Positions 6,878-14,513 of a DNA stretch of 50,541 nucleotides are shown one piece after another; the stretch's first letter is position 1; the number at the start of each line of letters is the position of its first letter. A program made the translations under genes and the position numbers. The notes under the pieces are model-generated. The model was not told where the DNA came from. It saw only the letters and a program-made list of their open reading frames with translations, and did no database searches. The stretch comes from Chitinophagaceae bacterium (GTDB taxonomy: Bacteria; Bacteroidota; Bacteroidia; Chitinophagales; Chitinophagaceae): assembly GCA_903642275.1 (NCBI GenBank), contig CAHJWK010000020.1:1-50541 (forward strand), given 5' to 3'.

Positions 6878-9085
6878 ATGACAAAACATCTACGCTTATT
6901 GCTTGCTGCAATTTCTTTTCTTGCCCTTCAATCTTCATTCTCACAGGTAACTCAAATATCACGTTCAGGTGTCAGGATTCGCGATGGATTTACTTTGCCC
7001 AACGGACATGTTATTATGTTTAGTGATGATGGTGGCGGAATGTACACAATTGATAGCACTTCAATTAAGCTTATAACAAACTTACCCGGAGGTGTAGATC
7101 CAGCATCTATTTATAAGGGTGAAGGTTATTTTGAAAGTGATTCAGGAAAATTATATGTTACAGACGGAACCACCGGTGGCACACGCCTGTTAGCGCAGAT
7201 TAATACCACTGGCTATGCTTACGCCAGAAACTGGTTTAAATTTAATAACCTGTTATACTTTACGGCTGATGACGGGGTGCATGGTTATGAACTCTGGAGT
7301 ACAGATGGTACAGCTGCTAATACCCGGCTGTTTACGGATATTAATGGTAACGCTTCAGGTAGTTTTCCTATTACCAATACTTATTACGGAATACAGTTTT
7401 TTGTAAACGGAAGCTATGTTTTATTTACAGCTTATGGTGCAGATTCTACCTTCGGGCTTTATAAACTTACAGCTTCAGGCGTTTCACTATTAGAAAATAA
7501 TTTTGCTGACAGTACTACTTTACAATTTGATACCACAGGTGGTAAAACATTTTTTACTGCTACTTCCGGCACTGTACCAACAGGCTCTTCCCAGCTTTTT
7601 GTAACAGATGGTACCAGCACCAACTTATTATATAATTCCGGCGCAGGAGTTTCTATGGGTTTACCTTATTTTGTTAATGGCAAATTTGTATTTTTTGTAA
7701 CTGATACTACAAATAAAACTGCAATCTGGTCAACAGATGGCACTGCTGCCAATACTAATTCATATAAAAACTTAAATTCCAAGGTTGATTATAATTATGG
7801 TGTTGTAGTGAATAACAAACTTCTTTTTACAGCACCAACCAGTACAGTACAACAAGAATTATGGACTACTGATGGTACTGCTGCGAACACAAAACCAATT
7901 AAAAAAAATGCTTACATTGATGGTGTTATTTTGAATAACAAACTTTTTATTGACGTTGGTACGCCTGATTCTGGATATGAGTTCGGAACTACGGATGGCA
8001 CTGCTGCAAATACAGCTTTGCTAAAAGATATCAGGCCGGGAAGTTATGGCTCTGATCCTAACTTTGTTTATAATGAAGGTGCTCTTCAAAATAGTTATAC
8101 AAGTGGTAATTACAGCCCGTTTAAACCTATACAATATTTTACACCTTTTAAAGGTAAATACTATTTTACTGCAGATGATGGAGTAGATGGCCGGGAACTC
8201 TGGAGTACAGATGGTACAGCAGATGGAACAAATCTCGTAAAAGACGTTAACCCGAATGGTGATGGTGTAGCTGGTGTTAGAGAATGCTTCTATACAACTA
8301 CAGGTATTTTTTTTAATGCAGATGATGGTAACCTATCCGAGCTGGGCCTCTGGGTAACCGATGGAACTTCAGAAGGAACTAAAGAGATTACAGGTTATGG
8401 CAGAGATAACCGTACATCTTCTTACCTGTTTGTTTATAATCACCAGCTGTACTTTAATAATCATTATTATCTCACATCAGGAGATTCTGATCTGTATAAA
8501 ATTGATACAACAGTTTCTATTTTGCCTGTTGGTCTTTCAAACTTTACAGCTTCTTTACAACCTTCATCAGTATTACTTAACTGGCAAACCGCATCAGAAA
8601 TTAATACAGACCATTTTGGTGTTGAGCGCAGTGTGGATGGTGTTATTTTTAATAACATAGGTAATGTTGCTGCAAGCGGTAACAGCAGCACAAAACATGA
8701 TTATACATTGAATGATTACAGTGCATTGCACCTTGGTTCTTCAACATTGTATTATCGTTTAAAGACAATTGATAAAGATGGTAAATACACTTATTCATCA
8801 ATCATAAAACTGCAGTTGCATGGCGGTGAATTTGCCTATAGCTTATCGCCAAATCCTGTTCATAGTCAACTTACAATAAGCTTTACTACAGACAATGCAA
8901 CAAAGCAGGCTTCATTAAGAATTACTGATGCTAACGGCAAACCTGTTTATGAAAAATCATTACAAGGTTTGCAGCCAGGTTCTGTTCAACAGTATATCAA
9001 CGTAGCAGGTTTTGAAAGCGGTATTTATTATGTACAATTAATTACAGGCAGTGGTATAAAAACATTAAAGTTTGTAAAACAGTAG
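6878..9085 (+). CDS. Secreted ELWSTDGT-repeat protein with T9SS sorting domain, paralogue 3
   Basis: This 735-residue protein is the shortest of the three, with about nine TDGT-type repeats. The signal peptide (MTKHLRLLLAAISFLALQSS ... FSQ) closely matches paralogue 1. One repeat has drifted to EFGTTDGTAANT and the first to MYTIDSTS. The Ig/Fn3-like segment and the T9SS sorting domain (NPVHSQLTISF ... KFVKQ) match paralogue 2 almost exactly. An alternative ATG at 6832 in another frame overlaps the promoter box and does not encode a family protein. Export should be by Sec and then type IX secretion. No substrate can be inferred. Confidence 0.9.
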   Translation: MTKHLRLLLAAISFLALQSSFSQVTQISRSGVRIRDGFTLPNGHVIMFSDDGGGMYTIDSTSIKLITNLPGGVDPASIYKGEGYFESDSGKLYVTDGTTGGTRLLAQINTTGYAYARNWFKFNNLLYFTADDGVHGYELWSTDGTAANTRLFTDINGNASGSFPITNTYYGIQFFVNGSYVLFTAYGADSTFGLYKLTASGVSLLENNFADSTTLQFDTTGGKTFFTATSGTVPTGSSQLFVTDGTSTNLLYNSGAGVSMGLPYFVNGKFVFFVTDTTNKTAIWSTDGTAANTNSYKNLNSKVDYNYGVVVNNKLLFTAPTSTVQQELWTTDGTAANTKPIKKNAYIDGVILNNKLFIDVGTPDSGYEFGTTDGTAANTALLKDIRPGSYGSDPNFVYNEGALQNSYTSGNYSPFKPIQYFTPFKGKYYFTADDGVDGRELWSTDGTADGTNLVKDVNPNGDGVAGVRECFYTTTGIFFNADDGNLSELGLWVTDGTSEGTKEITGYGRDNRTSSYLFVYNHQLYFNNHYYLTSGDSDLYKIDTTVSILPVGLSNFTASLQPSSVLLNWQTASEINTDHFGVERSVDGVIFNNIGNVAASGNSSTKHDYTLNDYSALHLGSSTLYYRLKTIDKDGKYTYSSIIKLQLHGGEFAYSLSPNPVHSQLTISFTTDNATKQASLRITDANGKPVYEKSLQGLQPGSVQQYINVAGFESGIYYVQLITGSGIKTLKFVKQ

Positions 9086-9267
9086 CCGCCTTTATTAAAA
9101 TATTACTTTTTAGTATCGCCTGTTAAAGCAGATAGTAAGAAATGAAGCATACATATATACTTTTTATGAACGAAATGATGCTAAAACTGTTGTTATTCAT
9201 TTGTTTAAATGGAGTATTTTCTGTATGACTCTTTCTGGTTCATTCAAATCAATTTGCGATTGTATTT

Positions 9268-9743
9268 ATGATTATAATGTGTTTGCCTGTTGTATTCAAA
9301 TCAAAATTGAATACTTTTTTTACAAGGCAAGCTAATTTTTTAATAACAAGTGACGCTATTGAAGTAACAATTAAAAAGGAAGATTATGAAGATGGGCAAA
9401 CGCAAAAATTTAATCTTAATGAATTAAAGATTATCGGATTTCTAAATACAGCATAGCATATAACAATATTAAATTCACATTAGAAAATAAAAGACGTTTT
9501 GGATATACTTTTTATCGTAAAAAGTTAGATGATTTACAATTAAGTGGTGATGAAATAATCAATGAACTTTATTCAACGATTAAGACATACAATAAAAATT
9601 CAAGTAAACAGATAATTTTAAAACCAGCTTTTTACGCGACAACCTTAGGTTTAATTATAGGGTTAATACCTTCTTTTTCTTTACTGTATCTGATATTATT
9701 GCACACATTATTACCAGAAACAGCAATTTGTCAGATGTATTAA
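9268..9743 (+). pseudogene. Frameshifted small membrane-protein gene, unrecognised
   Basis: An open frame from ATG 9268 encodes 62 residues (ITSDAIEVTIKKEDYEDGQ, KFNLNELKIIGF) and stops at 9456. In another frame the coding pattern continues at once with SKYSIAYNNIKFTLENKRRF, then GYTFYRKKLDDLQLSGDEII, and ends with a hydrophobic helix (TTLGLIIGLIPSFSLLYLIL) and TAA 9741-9743. One shift near 9442 joins them into a protein of about 158 residues with a C-terminal membrane segment. I do not recognise the family. The first part has the feel of a small PH-like beta domain, but that is a guess. Sequencing error cannot be excluded. Confidence 0.55.
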
Positions 9744-9883
9744 TATGTTTAGAAATAGTCATATCATACTGGATTCAAAGAAGCGCAAATATTTCATCAA
9801 ATAACAAAATGAAAAATGATCACTTATGACTTAATTCAATCTTATTGATTTGCATTTAAAGACTTTTATAATACTATAGAATT

Positions 9884-10882
9884 ATGCGGTTATATTATTT
9901 ATGTTCAGTCTTTTTATTTATCATTACAATCAGATCAATTGGACAACAGTGTCCAATAGTTAAACTTTCCGATTTCCAAAAAGAAGATTTACCAACTGCA
10001 ACAGAAAAGCTTCAATTAAAAGGTTTAAAAAAGGGGTCATCAGATTATTATTACGGAATTGGCGTTCCTGTTAACTATGTAACAGCCCGTCAACTTGCTT
10101 TTATGGAATGGGATACAAGTGGAAATGTAGAACCATTTGCAGGGGCTGGTATTTTGATGATGATATATGCAAATGGTTATGGCGTTAAGAAGAATCTTGA
10201 TTTATCTATACAATTAGCCTGTGCAAATGTGCCAGCAGCACAAGCGGAGACAGAAGGACGTATTGAACATTTAAAAGACATGAAACAAAATAAATCGAAG
10301 GATGTGTTTGATATATGCGATGATATTACAAGTGGCTATATGATGGGTATATGCCAGTCAAAGATGTCTGAATCTGAAGGTATTGACCGGAATAAAAAAA
10401 TAAGCAGGATTATACAGGCATGGCTTCCGAATGAAAAAGATGCGTTTATAAAACTTAAAATTGCGTTTAATGATTTTGTAAATACAAGAGTAACAATGGA
10501 AGTAGATTTAACCGGCACTGCAAGAGCCATGTTTGAATCAGACGAAGAAGATTCATTAAGAGATGCGTTTTTAACTGCTGTAAAACTTATTGATAAATGT
10601 ATACTGCCACAATATTCGCTTGAAGATTTTACCAGAACTGACAATGCACTTAACAAAACTTACTCAACTTTGATGAAGGATAGCAATTATATACGTGATA
10701 CAAATAATATTGGAACAATAACAAGAAGCGGCATAATTAAAGCAGAAAGAAGCTGGCTTAAATATGAAAATACCTGGATAGAGTTTGCAGCTTTAAAGTG
10801 TCCCAACATTCCTGACTACGCAATCAAAACTTATTTTACAAAACAAAGAACACTACAATTAAAAGAATTGATTGAAGATTAA
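9884..10882 (+). CDS. Secreted protein with Sel1-like N-terminal part and LprI (DUF1311)-like C-terminal part
   Basis: The protein has 332 residues. A signal peptide covers residues 1-21 (MRLYYLCSVFLFIITIRSIG). Residues about 55-115 read like degenerate Sel1/TPR-like repeats (AGILMMIYANGYGVKKNLDL). Residues about 145-332 carry two helical segments of the lysozyme-inhibitor LprI type. The second is the clearer: DNALNKTYSTLMK, then IKAERSWLKYENTWIEFAAL and a conserved Cys. LprI-like domains inhibit lysozyme in some bacteria and are widespread with unknown roles in others. The protein probably acts in the periplasm. The gene stands alone between a pseudogene and the TPM gene. Confidence 0.7.
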   Translation: MRLYYLCSVFLFIITIRSIGQQCPIVKLSDFQKEDLPTATEKLQLKGLKKGSSDYYYGIGVPVNYVTARQLAFMEWDTSGNVEPFAGAGILMMIYANGYGVKKNLDLSIQLACANVPAAQAETEGRIEHLKDMKQNKSKDVFDICDDITSGYMMGICQSKMSESEGIDRNKKISRIIQAWLPNEKDAFIKLKIAFNDFVNTRVTMEVDLTGTARAMFESDEEDSLRDAFLTAVKLIDKCILPQYSLEDFTRTDNALNKTYSTLMKDSNYIRDTNNIGTITRSGIIKAERSWLKYENTWIEFAALKCPNIPDYAIKTYFTKQRTLQLKELIED

Positions 10883-10920
10883 TTTCTTAAGACTATACTT
10901 TACTCAATTGTTATAACAAA

Positions 10921-10928
10921 TAAATTTG
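10921..10928 (+). promoter_or_regulatory. Candidate -7 box of the TPM-domain gene
   Basis: TAAATTTG is a full match to TAnnTTTG and lies 19 bases before ATG 10948. I see no matching TTTG at the usual distance upstream, so only the -7 element is claimed. Confidence 0.5.
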
Positions 10929-10947
10929 TCAGCTGTTTTAATATTTT

Positions 10948-11760
10948 ATGCGTATTGTTTTAATAGTTCTGTTTTTTTTATCAGTTGTAAGCAATGCACA
11001 AATTCCCAAGGCTAAACCAAATACTTATATAGATGATTATACCAATCATTTATCGCCAGACCAGCTTAATGACTTAAATCATCAATTCCGCCAGCTAGAA
11101 ACAAATACAGGTGTGCAGATGGCGGCTATACTGGTAAATGATTTGCCACAGGACATTACTATAGAAGATTATACAAGAAATATCGGTAATACATGGAAAG
11201 TTGGTACTGCACATAATGGATTGGTGTATGTAGCTGTACTAAATATTCGCAGGCAGCGGTTAGAGGTTGCCGGGCATCTTGAAGGAGATATACCGGATGT
11301 TACTGCTTCTGAAATAATTGAGCGCTTAAAAGATAACCTGCGTGCCCAAGATTATTTCGGAGCACTAAGTTTACTGGTAACACAGGTGGGTAATCATCTT
11401 GATACACAGATATTAACTTCTTCACCTGTGCCGGATACAGCTACTGTATTGTTTAAACCTGCAACTGATCCTTCAATTTATGAAACTGATTTTAATAAAG
11501 AACAGGCTAAGCATAATAAGTATGGTGACATAGGCCTTCTTATAATATTGACTGGTGTAGTTGTTTTTTCAGTATGGGCATACCAATACAGAAAAAAATA
11601 TATTGCTATGTACACAGCTAATGTCAAATATACAGGTATTGGCAGTAGCTATTATACAGGCCCGGGAATTGATGACAGTGATTCGGGTGCAGGGTTCGGT
11701 GGCTTTGGTGGTGGTGGCGGAGGAGGATTTGGAGGTGGCGGCGCATCAGGTGGCTGGTGA
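10948..11760 (+). CDS. TPM-domain (YgcG-like) membrane-anchored protein
   Basis: The protein has 270 residues. A signal peptide (MRIVLIVLFFLSVVSNA) is followed by a TPM domain at about residues 25-155, with YIDDYTNHLS near the start and the NTGVQMAAILVNDLPQ and NGLVYVAVLNIRRQRLEVAG strands that typify the fold. A transmembrane helix (about 195-213, IGLLIILTGVVVFSVWAYQY) and a tail almost entirely of Gly, with Phe, Ser and Ala (FGGFGGGGGGGFGGGG), complete it. TPM proteins are implicated in photosystem assembly in plants. In bacteria they are periplasm-facing proteins of unclear function, often with this Gly-rich end. A short scrap resembling its 5' end lies at 1738-1795. Confidence 0.9.
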   Translation: MRIVLIVLFFLSVVSNAQIPKAKPNTYIDDYTNHLSPDQLNDLNHQFRQLETNTGVQMAAILVNDLPQDITIEDYTRNIGNTWKVGTAHNGLVYVAVLNIRRQRLEVAGHLEGDIPDVTASEIIERLKDNLRAQDYFGALSLLVTQVGNHLDTQILTSSPVPDTATVLFKPATDPSIYETDFNKEQAKHNKYGDIGLLIILTGVVVFSVWAYQYRKKYIAMYTANVKYTGIGSSYYTGPGIDDSDSGAGFGGFGGGGGGGFGGGGASGGW

Positions 11761-11921
11761 CAAGCCTAATTAAATATCTATCCTCATAAAGTCTTTGTTA
11801 TTCCATTTCAACTGTAAATACAAATCAAACTTGCTTGTTCTTCGAGATGTTCTGAAGGGTATCTTGAAGTTTAGACCCGTACCGGATTGTTATGTTATAA
11901 GCCAACTTCTGCTACATAAAC

Positions 11922-11949
11922 AAAAGGCACTTTATGCAAGTGCCTTTTA
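11922..11949. terminator. Bidirectional terminator between convergent genes
   Basis: AAAAGGCACTT and AAGTGCCTTTT form an 11-pair stem around TATGC, with A and T runs on both sides. It lies 23 bases beyond the stop of the minus-strand T9SS gene. It serves that gene best and can also stop readthrough from the TPM gene. Confidence 0.85.
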
Positions 11950-11971
11950 AATATTTATAAGTGATGAAATT

Positions 11972-13240
11972 TTATTCTTTTACTACTTTAAACTCCTGCT
12001 TGCCATTGTCTGTAATAATTGTTACAATTAAAACCTGTTTGGCAAATTGTGAAGCAAGTATTTTTATTTGCTGATTGGCCGTAAAATTTTGCTTAGCTAT
12101 ATACAGTGTTCTGCCATTAATATCTGTTACACTTACGTGTACATTGGCAACATTACCAGATGAAGATATGTTTATATAATCATTTGCCGGATTTGGAGAG
12201 ATGGTAAATAAAACACTGTTTGTGTTTATATCTATAATCTTTATACCACTGTAGTTAAGTTTACCATCATTATCTGCTTCCTGTAAACGGTAGTAAAGCC
12301 TGCCTGCATGTAATTGAGATATGTTATCATCAACATAAGTATAATCATTCTGGACTTTACTGCTACCTTTTGCTGCAACCTTACCAATGTTAGCAAAGCT
12401 TCTTCCATCTGTGCTGCGTTGAATATTGAAGTAAGATGTGTTTATTTCATTGGCTGTTTGCCAGCTAAGCTGGGCTGTGTTGTTTTGTTTAACCACATTA
12501 AAGCTAAGCAATGTAAGCGGTAGTATAAGTGAAGTATCTTTTATAGCTGTAAGCGACCATTTGCCTTTATTATCATATACCCTCACAAATAATGTATCAT
12601 TAGTAACCGCATTAAGTGGAATATTCAATACGAATGAACTATCAGCAGAAGGCTTTGCAAATGTTACATCTGTACAATTACCATAACCACTATCAGTTTT
12701 AAAGAAGTATTCTGCTTTAGTTACATAATTGGTATCGTTCTTATATACTTCTATATTGCGGCGGAAGGTTAAGCTCCATCTACCAAGATTATCTTTAAGC
12801 CTGCCATATAATTTATGGTAACCCACAGATAAGCCTGAAGTTACTGCCGGGAAGTTCTGCAGCAGCATGGAATCAGGTGCGGTAATAGCAATGGCATTTG
12901 CATTGCCATATCCCGGGTCGGTATCAATAAAATATTCACCGCTTACTAAGGAAACTTTGGCATCTGGCGTAAACACTTCAACATTGTTTCTTGTGGTTAA
13001 GCTCCATTTGCCATTGCTGTCTTTCGTACGGATATACAGCTTATGATAGCCAACTGAAAGATTTGAGATGATTGCCGTAAACGGAAAGGTTCCATCTGCA
13101 GAAGGCGTAACATTTAACACCTTGTTGTTGCCCACACCCATGTCGGTATCAAAAAAGTATTCTAACTGTACCACAGTAGTATCCTGCGCCAGTGCAGCCA
13201 TACTTACTGATGTAAACAGTAGTATTAAAATTGTTTTCAT
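11972..13240 (-). CDS. Secreted repeat protein with T9SS sorting domain
   Basis: The protein has 422 residues. A signal peptide (MKTILILLFTSVSMAALAQ) is followed by three repeats of about 65 residues, each starting YF-x-DTD-x-GYGN and ending near GYHKLY-x-R-x-KD-x-x-G-x-WSLT (about residues 27-88, 100-165 and 175-232). An Ig/Fn3-like segment (about 240-340, LSWQTANEINTSYFNIQRST) and a C-terminal type IX sorting domain (FTISPNPANDYINIS ... KVVKE) follow. It should be exported to the cell surface or medium. The gene is six bases downstream of the beta-helix gene and is surely co-transcribed with it. The biochemical role is unknown. Confidence 0.9.
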   Translation of the reverse strand: MKTILILLFTSVSMAALAQDTTVVQLEYFFDTDMGVGNNKVLNVTPSADGTFPFTAIISNLSVGYHKLYIRTKDSNGKWSLTTRNNVEVFTPDAKVSLVSGEYFIDTDPGYGNANAIAITAPDSMLLQNFPAVTSGLSVGYHKLYGRLKDNLGRWSLTFRRNIEVYKNDTNYVTKAEYFFKTDSGYGNCTDVTFAKPSADSSFVLNIPLNAVTNDTLFVRVYDNKGKWSLTAIKDTSLILPLTLLSFNVVKQNNTAQLSWQTANEINTSYFNIQRSTDGRSFANIGKVAAKGSSKVQNDYTYVDDNISQLHAGRLYYRLQEADNDGKLNYSGIKIIDINTNSVLFTISPNPANDYINISSSGNVANVHVSVTDINGRTLYIAKQNFTANQQIKILASQFAKQVLIVTIITDNGKQEFKVVKE

Positions 13241-13246
13241 AGTGGT

Positions 13247-14332
13247 TTATTTAATGGTTCTTGCCTGGATAGTTACCGGGAGATTTGTTGCCGTAGCGCC
13301 TTTTGTGCTTACAGAATATATAACAGGTATGGCAGCCAAACCAGAAAGTGTATAACGGTCTGTAACCGCTGCACCACCAAATGCGCCACGGTCAGTACCA
13401 TCTGAGCCACTGTTGTTTGCAGCAGAACCGCTTGCAATTTGATATGCGCCATCAGGTGAAGTGGGGGTAACGAAGATTGAAGCGATAGATGCTACAACAA
13501 TATTATTATTAGCAGTTCCAAATTGCGAAGCAGATGTGCCTATATTATAAGATACATTTAGATTACTTCCGTTATTAATATTGATTGTGGCGTTTAAAGT
13601 TTTTAAAATATTATTTTTAAATTCACTGGTTGTAAATTGTAGTGCTTCAGAACTTTGTGGACCATCAAATACATTGTTGTCGCATTGGAGAATAGTACCA
13701 CCCCAAATTAAAGCTCCTTTGCAAATATTATTATTAAAAACAAAGTCAATCGGATAAGCAATTCCGGAATTTCCATAAACTCCAAGTGCATTTGAGTTAA
13801 AAAAATTTTCAAGGATGTATACGTCACTTAAACCAGTTCCATTTGAATTATTGCTAATTACTATTGAATTCTTTAAATTGCATCTTTTAACTGTTATATT
13901 ATTTGTAAGAATAACAAAGTCTTTAGACGTAGACCCAGTGTTAACATTACTCATTCCTATTATTTGAGAACCGTCCGAACCTGAACTGAACGTTACATTC
14001 CCAATGCTGGAACTGTCTGTGGTCGAGGAAACATGAGGATTTCGACTTAAAAAATAACCTGAACCAATGATAGTTACTTTACGGTCGATGTTTGCATCTG
14101 CATATGGAATTGTCGAAGGCTCTACATAAAAAGTATCACCAGCAGCTACTAATGTCGAATTAATTTGCGCAAACACCGGATAGTTTTGTGTACCGCCCAA
14201 ATTATCCCCCCAAAAATTGATTCCATCATAATTCGATTTGTTATTTACCCGCCAGATTTTTGCGCTGGCTTGTTGAGAAATTAATGCTGCAGTTATTATT
14301 ACTGCAATACAGAGTAATTGTGTCTTTTTCAT
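13247..14332 (-). CDS. Secreted right-handed beta-helix protein
   Basis: The protein has 361 residues from ATG 14332. A longer reading from 14461 only adds an implausible leader, whereas MKKTQLLCIAVIITAALISQ is a proper signal peptide ending near ASA. The mature part starts KIWRVNNKSNYDG and carries short Asn-rich repeating strands (NNITVKRCNLKNSIVISNNS, VFNNNICKGALIWGG) typical of pectate-lyase-like parallel beta-helices. Such folds usually bind or cleave polysaccharides, or serve as adhesins. No T9SS sorting domain is visible; the protein ends VTIQARTIK. It is the first gene of a two-gene operon with the T9SS protein. The promoter lies at 14369-14400. Confidence 0.8.
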   Translation of the reverse strand: MKKTQLLCIAVIITAALISQQASAKIWRVNNKSNYDGINFWGDNLGGTQNYPVFAQINSTLVAAGDTFYVEPSTIPYADANIDRKVTIIGSGYFLSRNPHVSSTTDSSSIGNVTFSSGSDGSQIIGMSNVNTGSTSKDFVILTNNITVKRCNLKNSIVISNNSNGTGLSDVYILENFFNSNALGVYGNSGIAYPIDFVFNNNICKGALIWGGTILQCDNNVFDGPQSSEALQFTTSEFKNNILKTLNATININNGSNLNVSYNIGTSASQFGTANNNIVVASIASIFVTPTSPDGAYQIASGSAANNSGSDGTDRGAFGGAAVTDRYTLSGLAAIPVIYSVSTKGATATNLPVTIQARTIK

Positions 14333-14368
14333 TTTGTTTGTTTTTATTTGAATAATTTGGTTTTCGTG

Positions 14369-14400
14369 TAAACTTAGAAAGCATTTAAAGCCATGGCAAG
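14369..14400 (-). promoter_or_regulatory. Promoter of the beta-helix/T9SS operon
   Basis: On the minus strand CTTG is followed after 20 bases by TAAGTTTA, close to the Bacteroidota pattern TTTG-N19/20-TAnnTTTG. The -7 box ends 36 bases before ATG 14332. The region also separates this operon from the divergent kinase gene. Confidence 0.6.
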
Positions 14401-14513
14401 CTGTATTGAGTAAGTGTGTAAGCAGGGCTGACAACTGCGTTAAAATTTGCGAAAACTGCAAAAAGCTTTACCTTTTCGCTGAGAATAAAAGCTATAAATA
14501 ACACTTTACCCTA

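Noticed and set aside
6832-7023. ATG-started frame overlapping the start of paralogue 3
   Set aside because: It covers the conserved promoter block and terminator edge; the in-frame family start at 6878 with a signal peptide is far better.
7215-7406. Open frame of 63 codons on the plus strand
   Set aside because: It lies inside the third ELWSTDGT-repeat gene in another frame and has no support of its own.
14333-14461. 43-residue N-terminal extension of the beta-helix protein
   Set aside because: It would place the signal peptide inside the protein and overlap the promoter. ATG 14332 is preferred.
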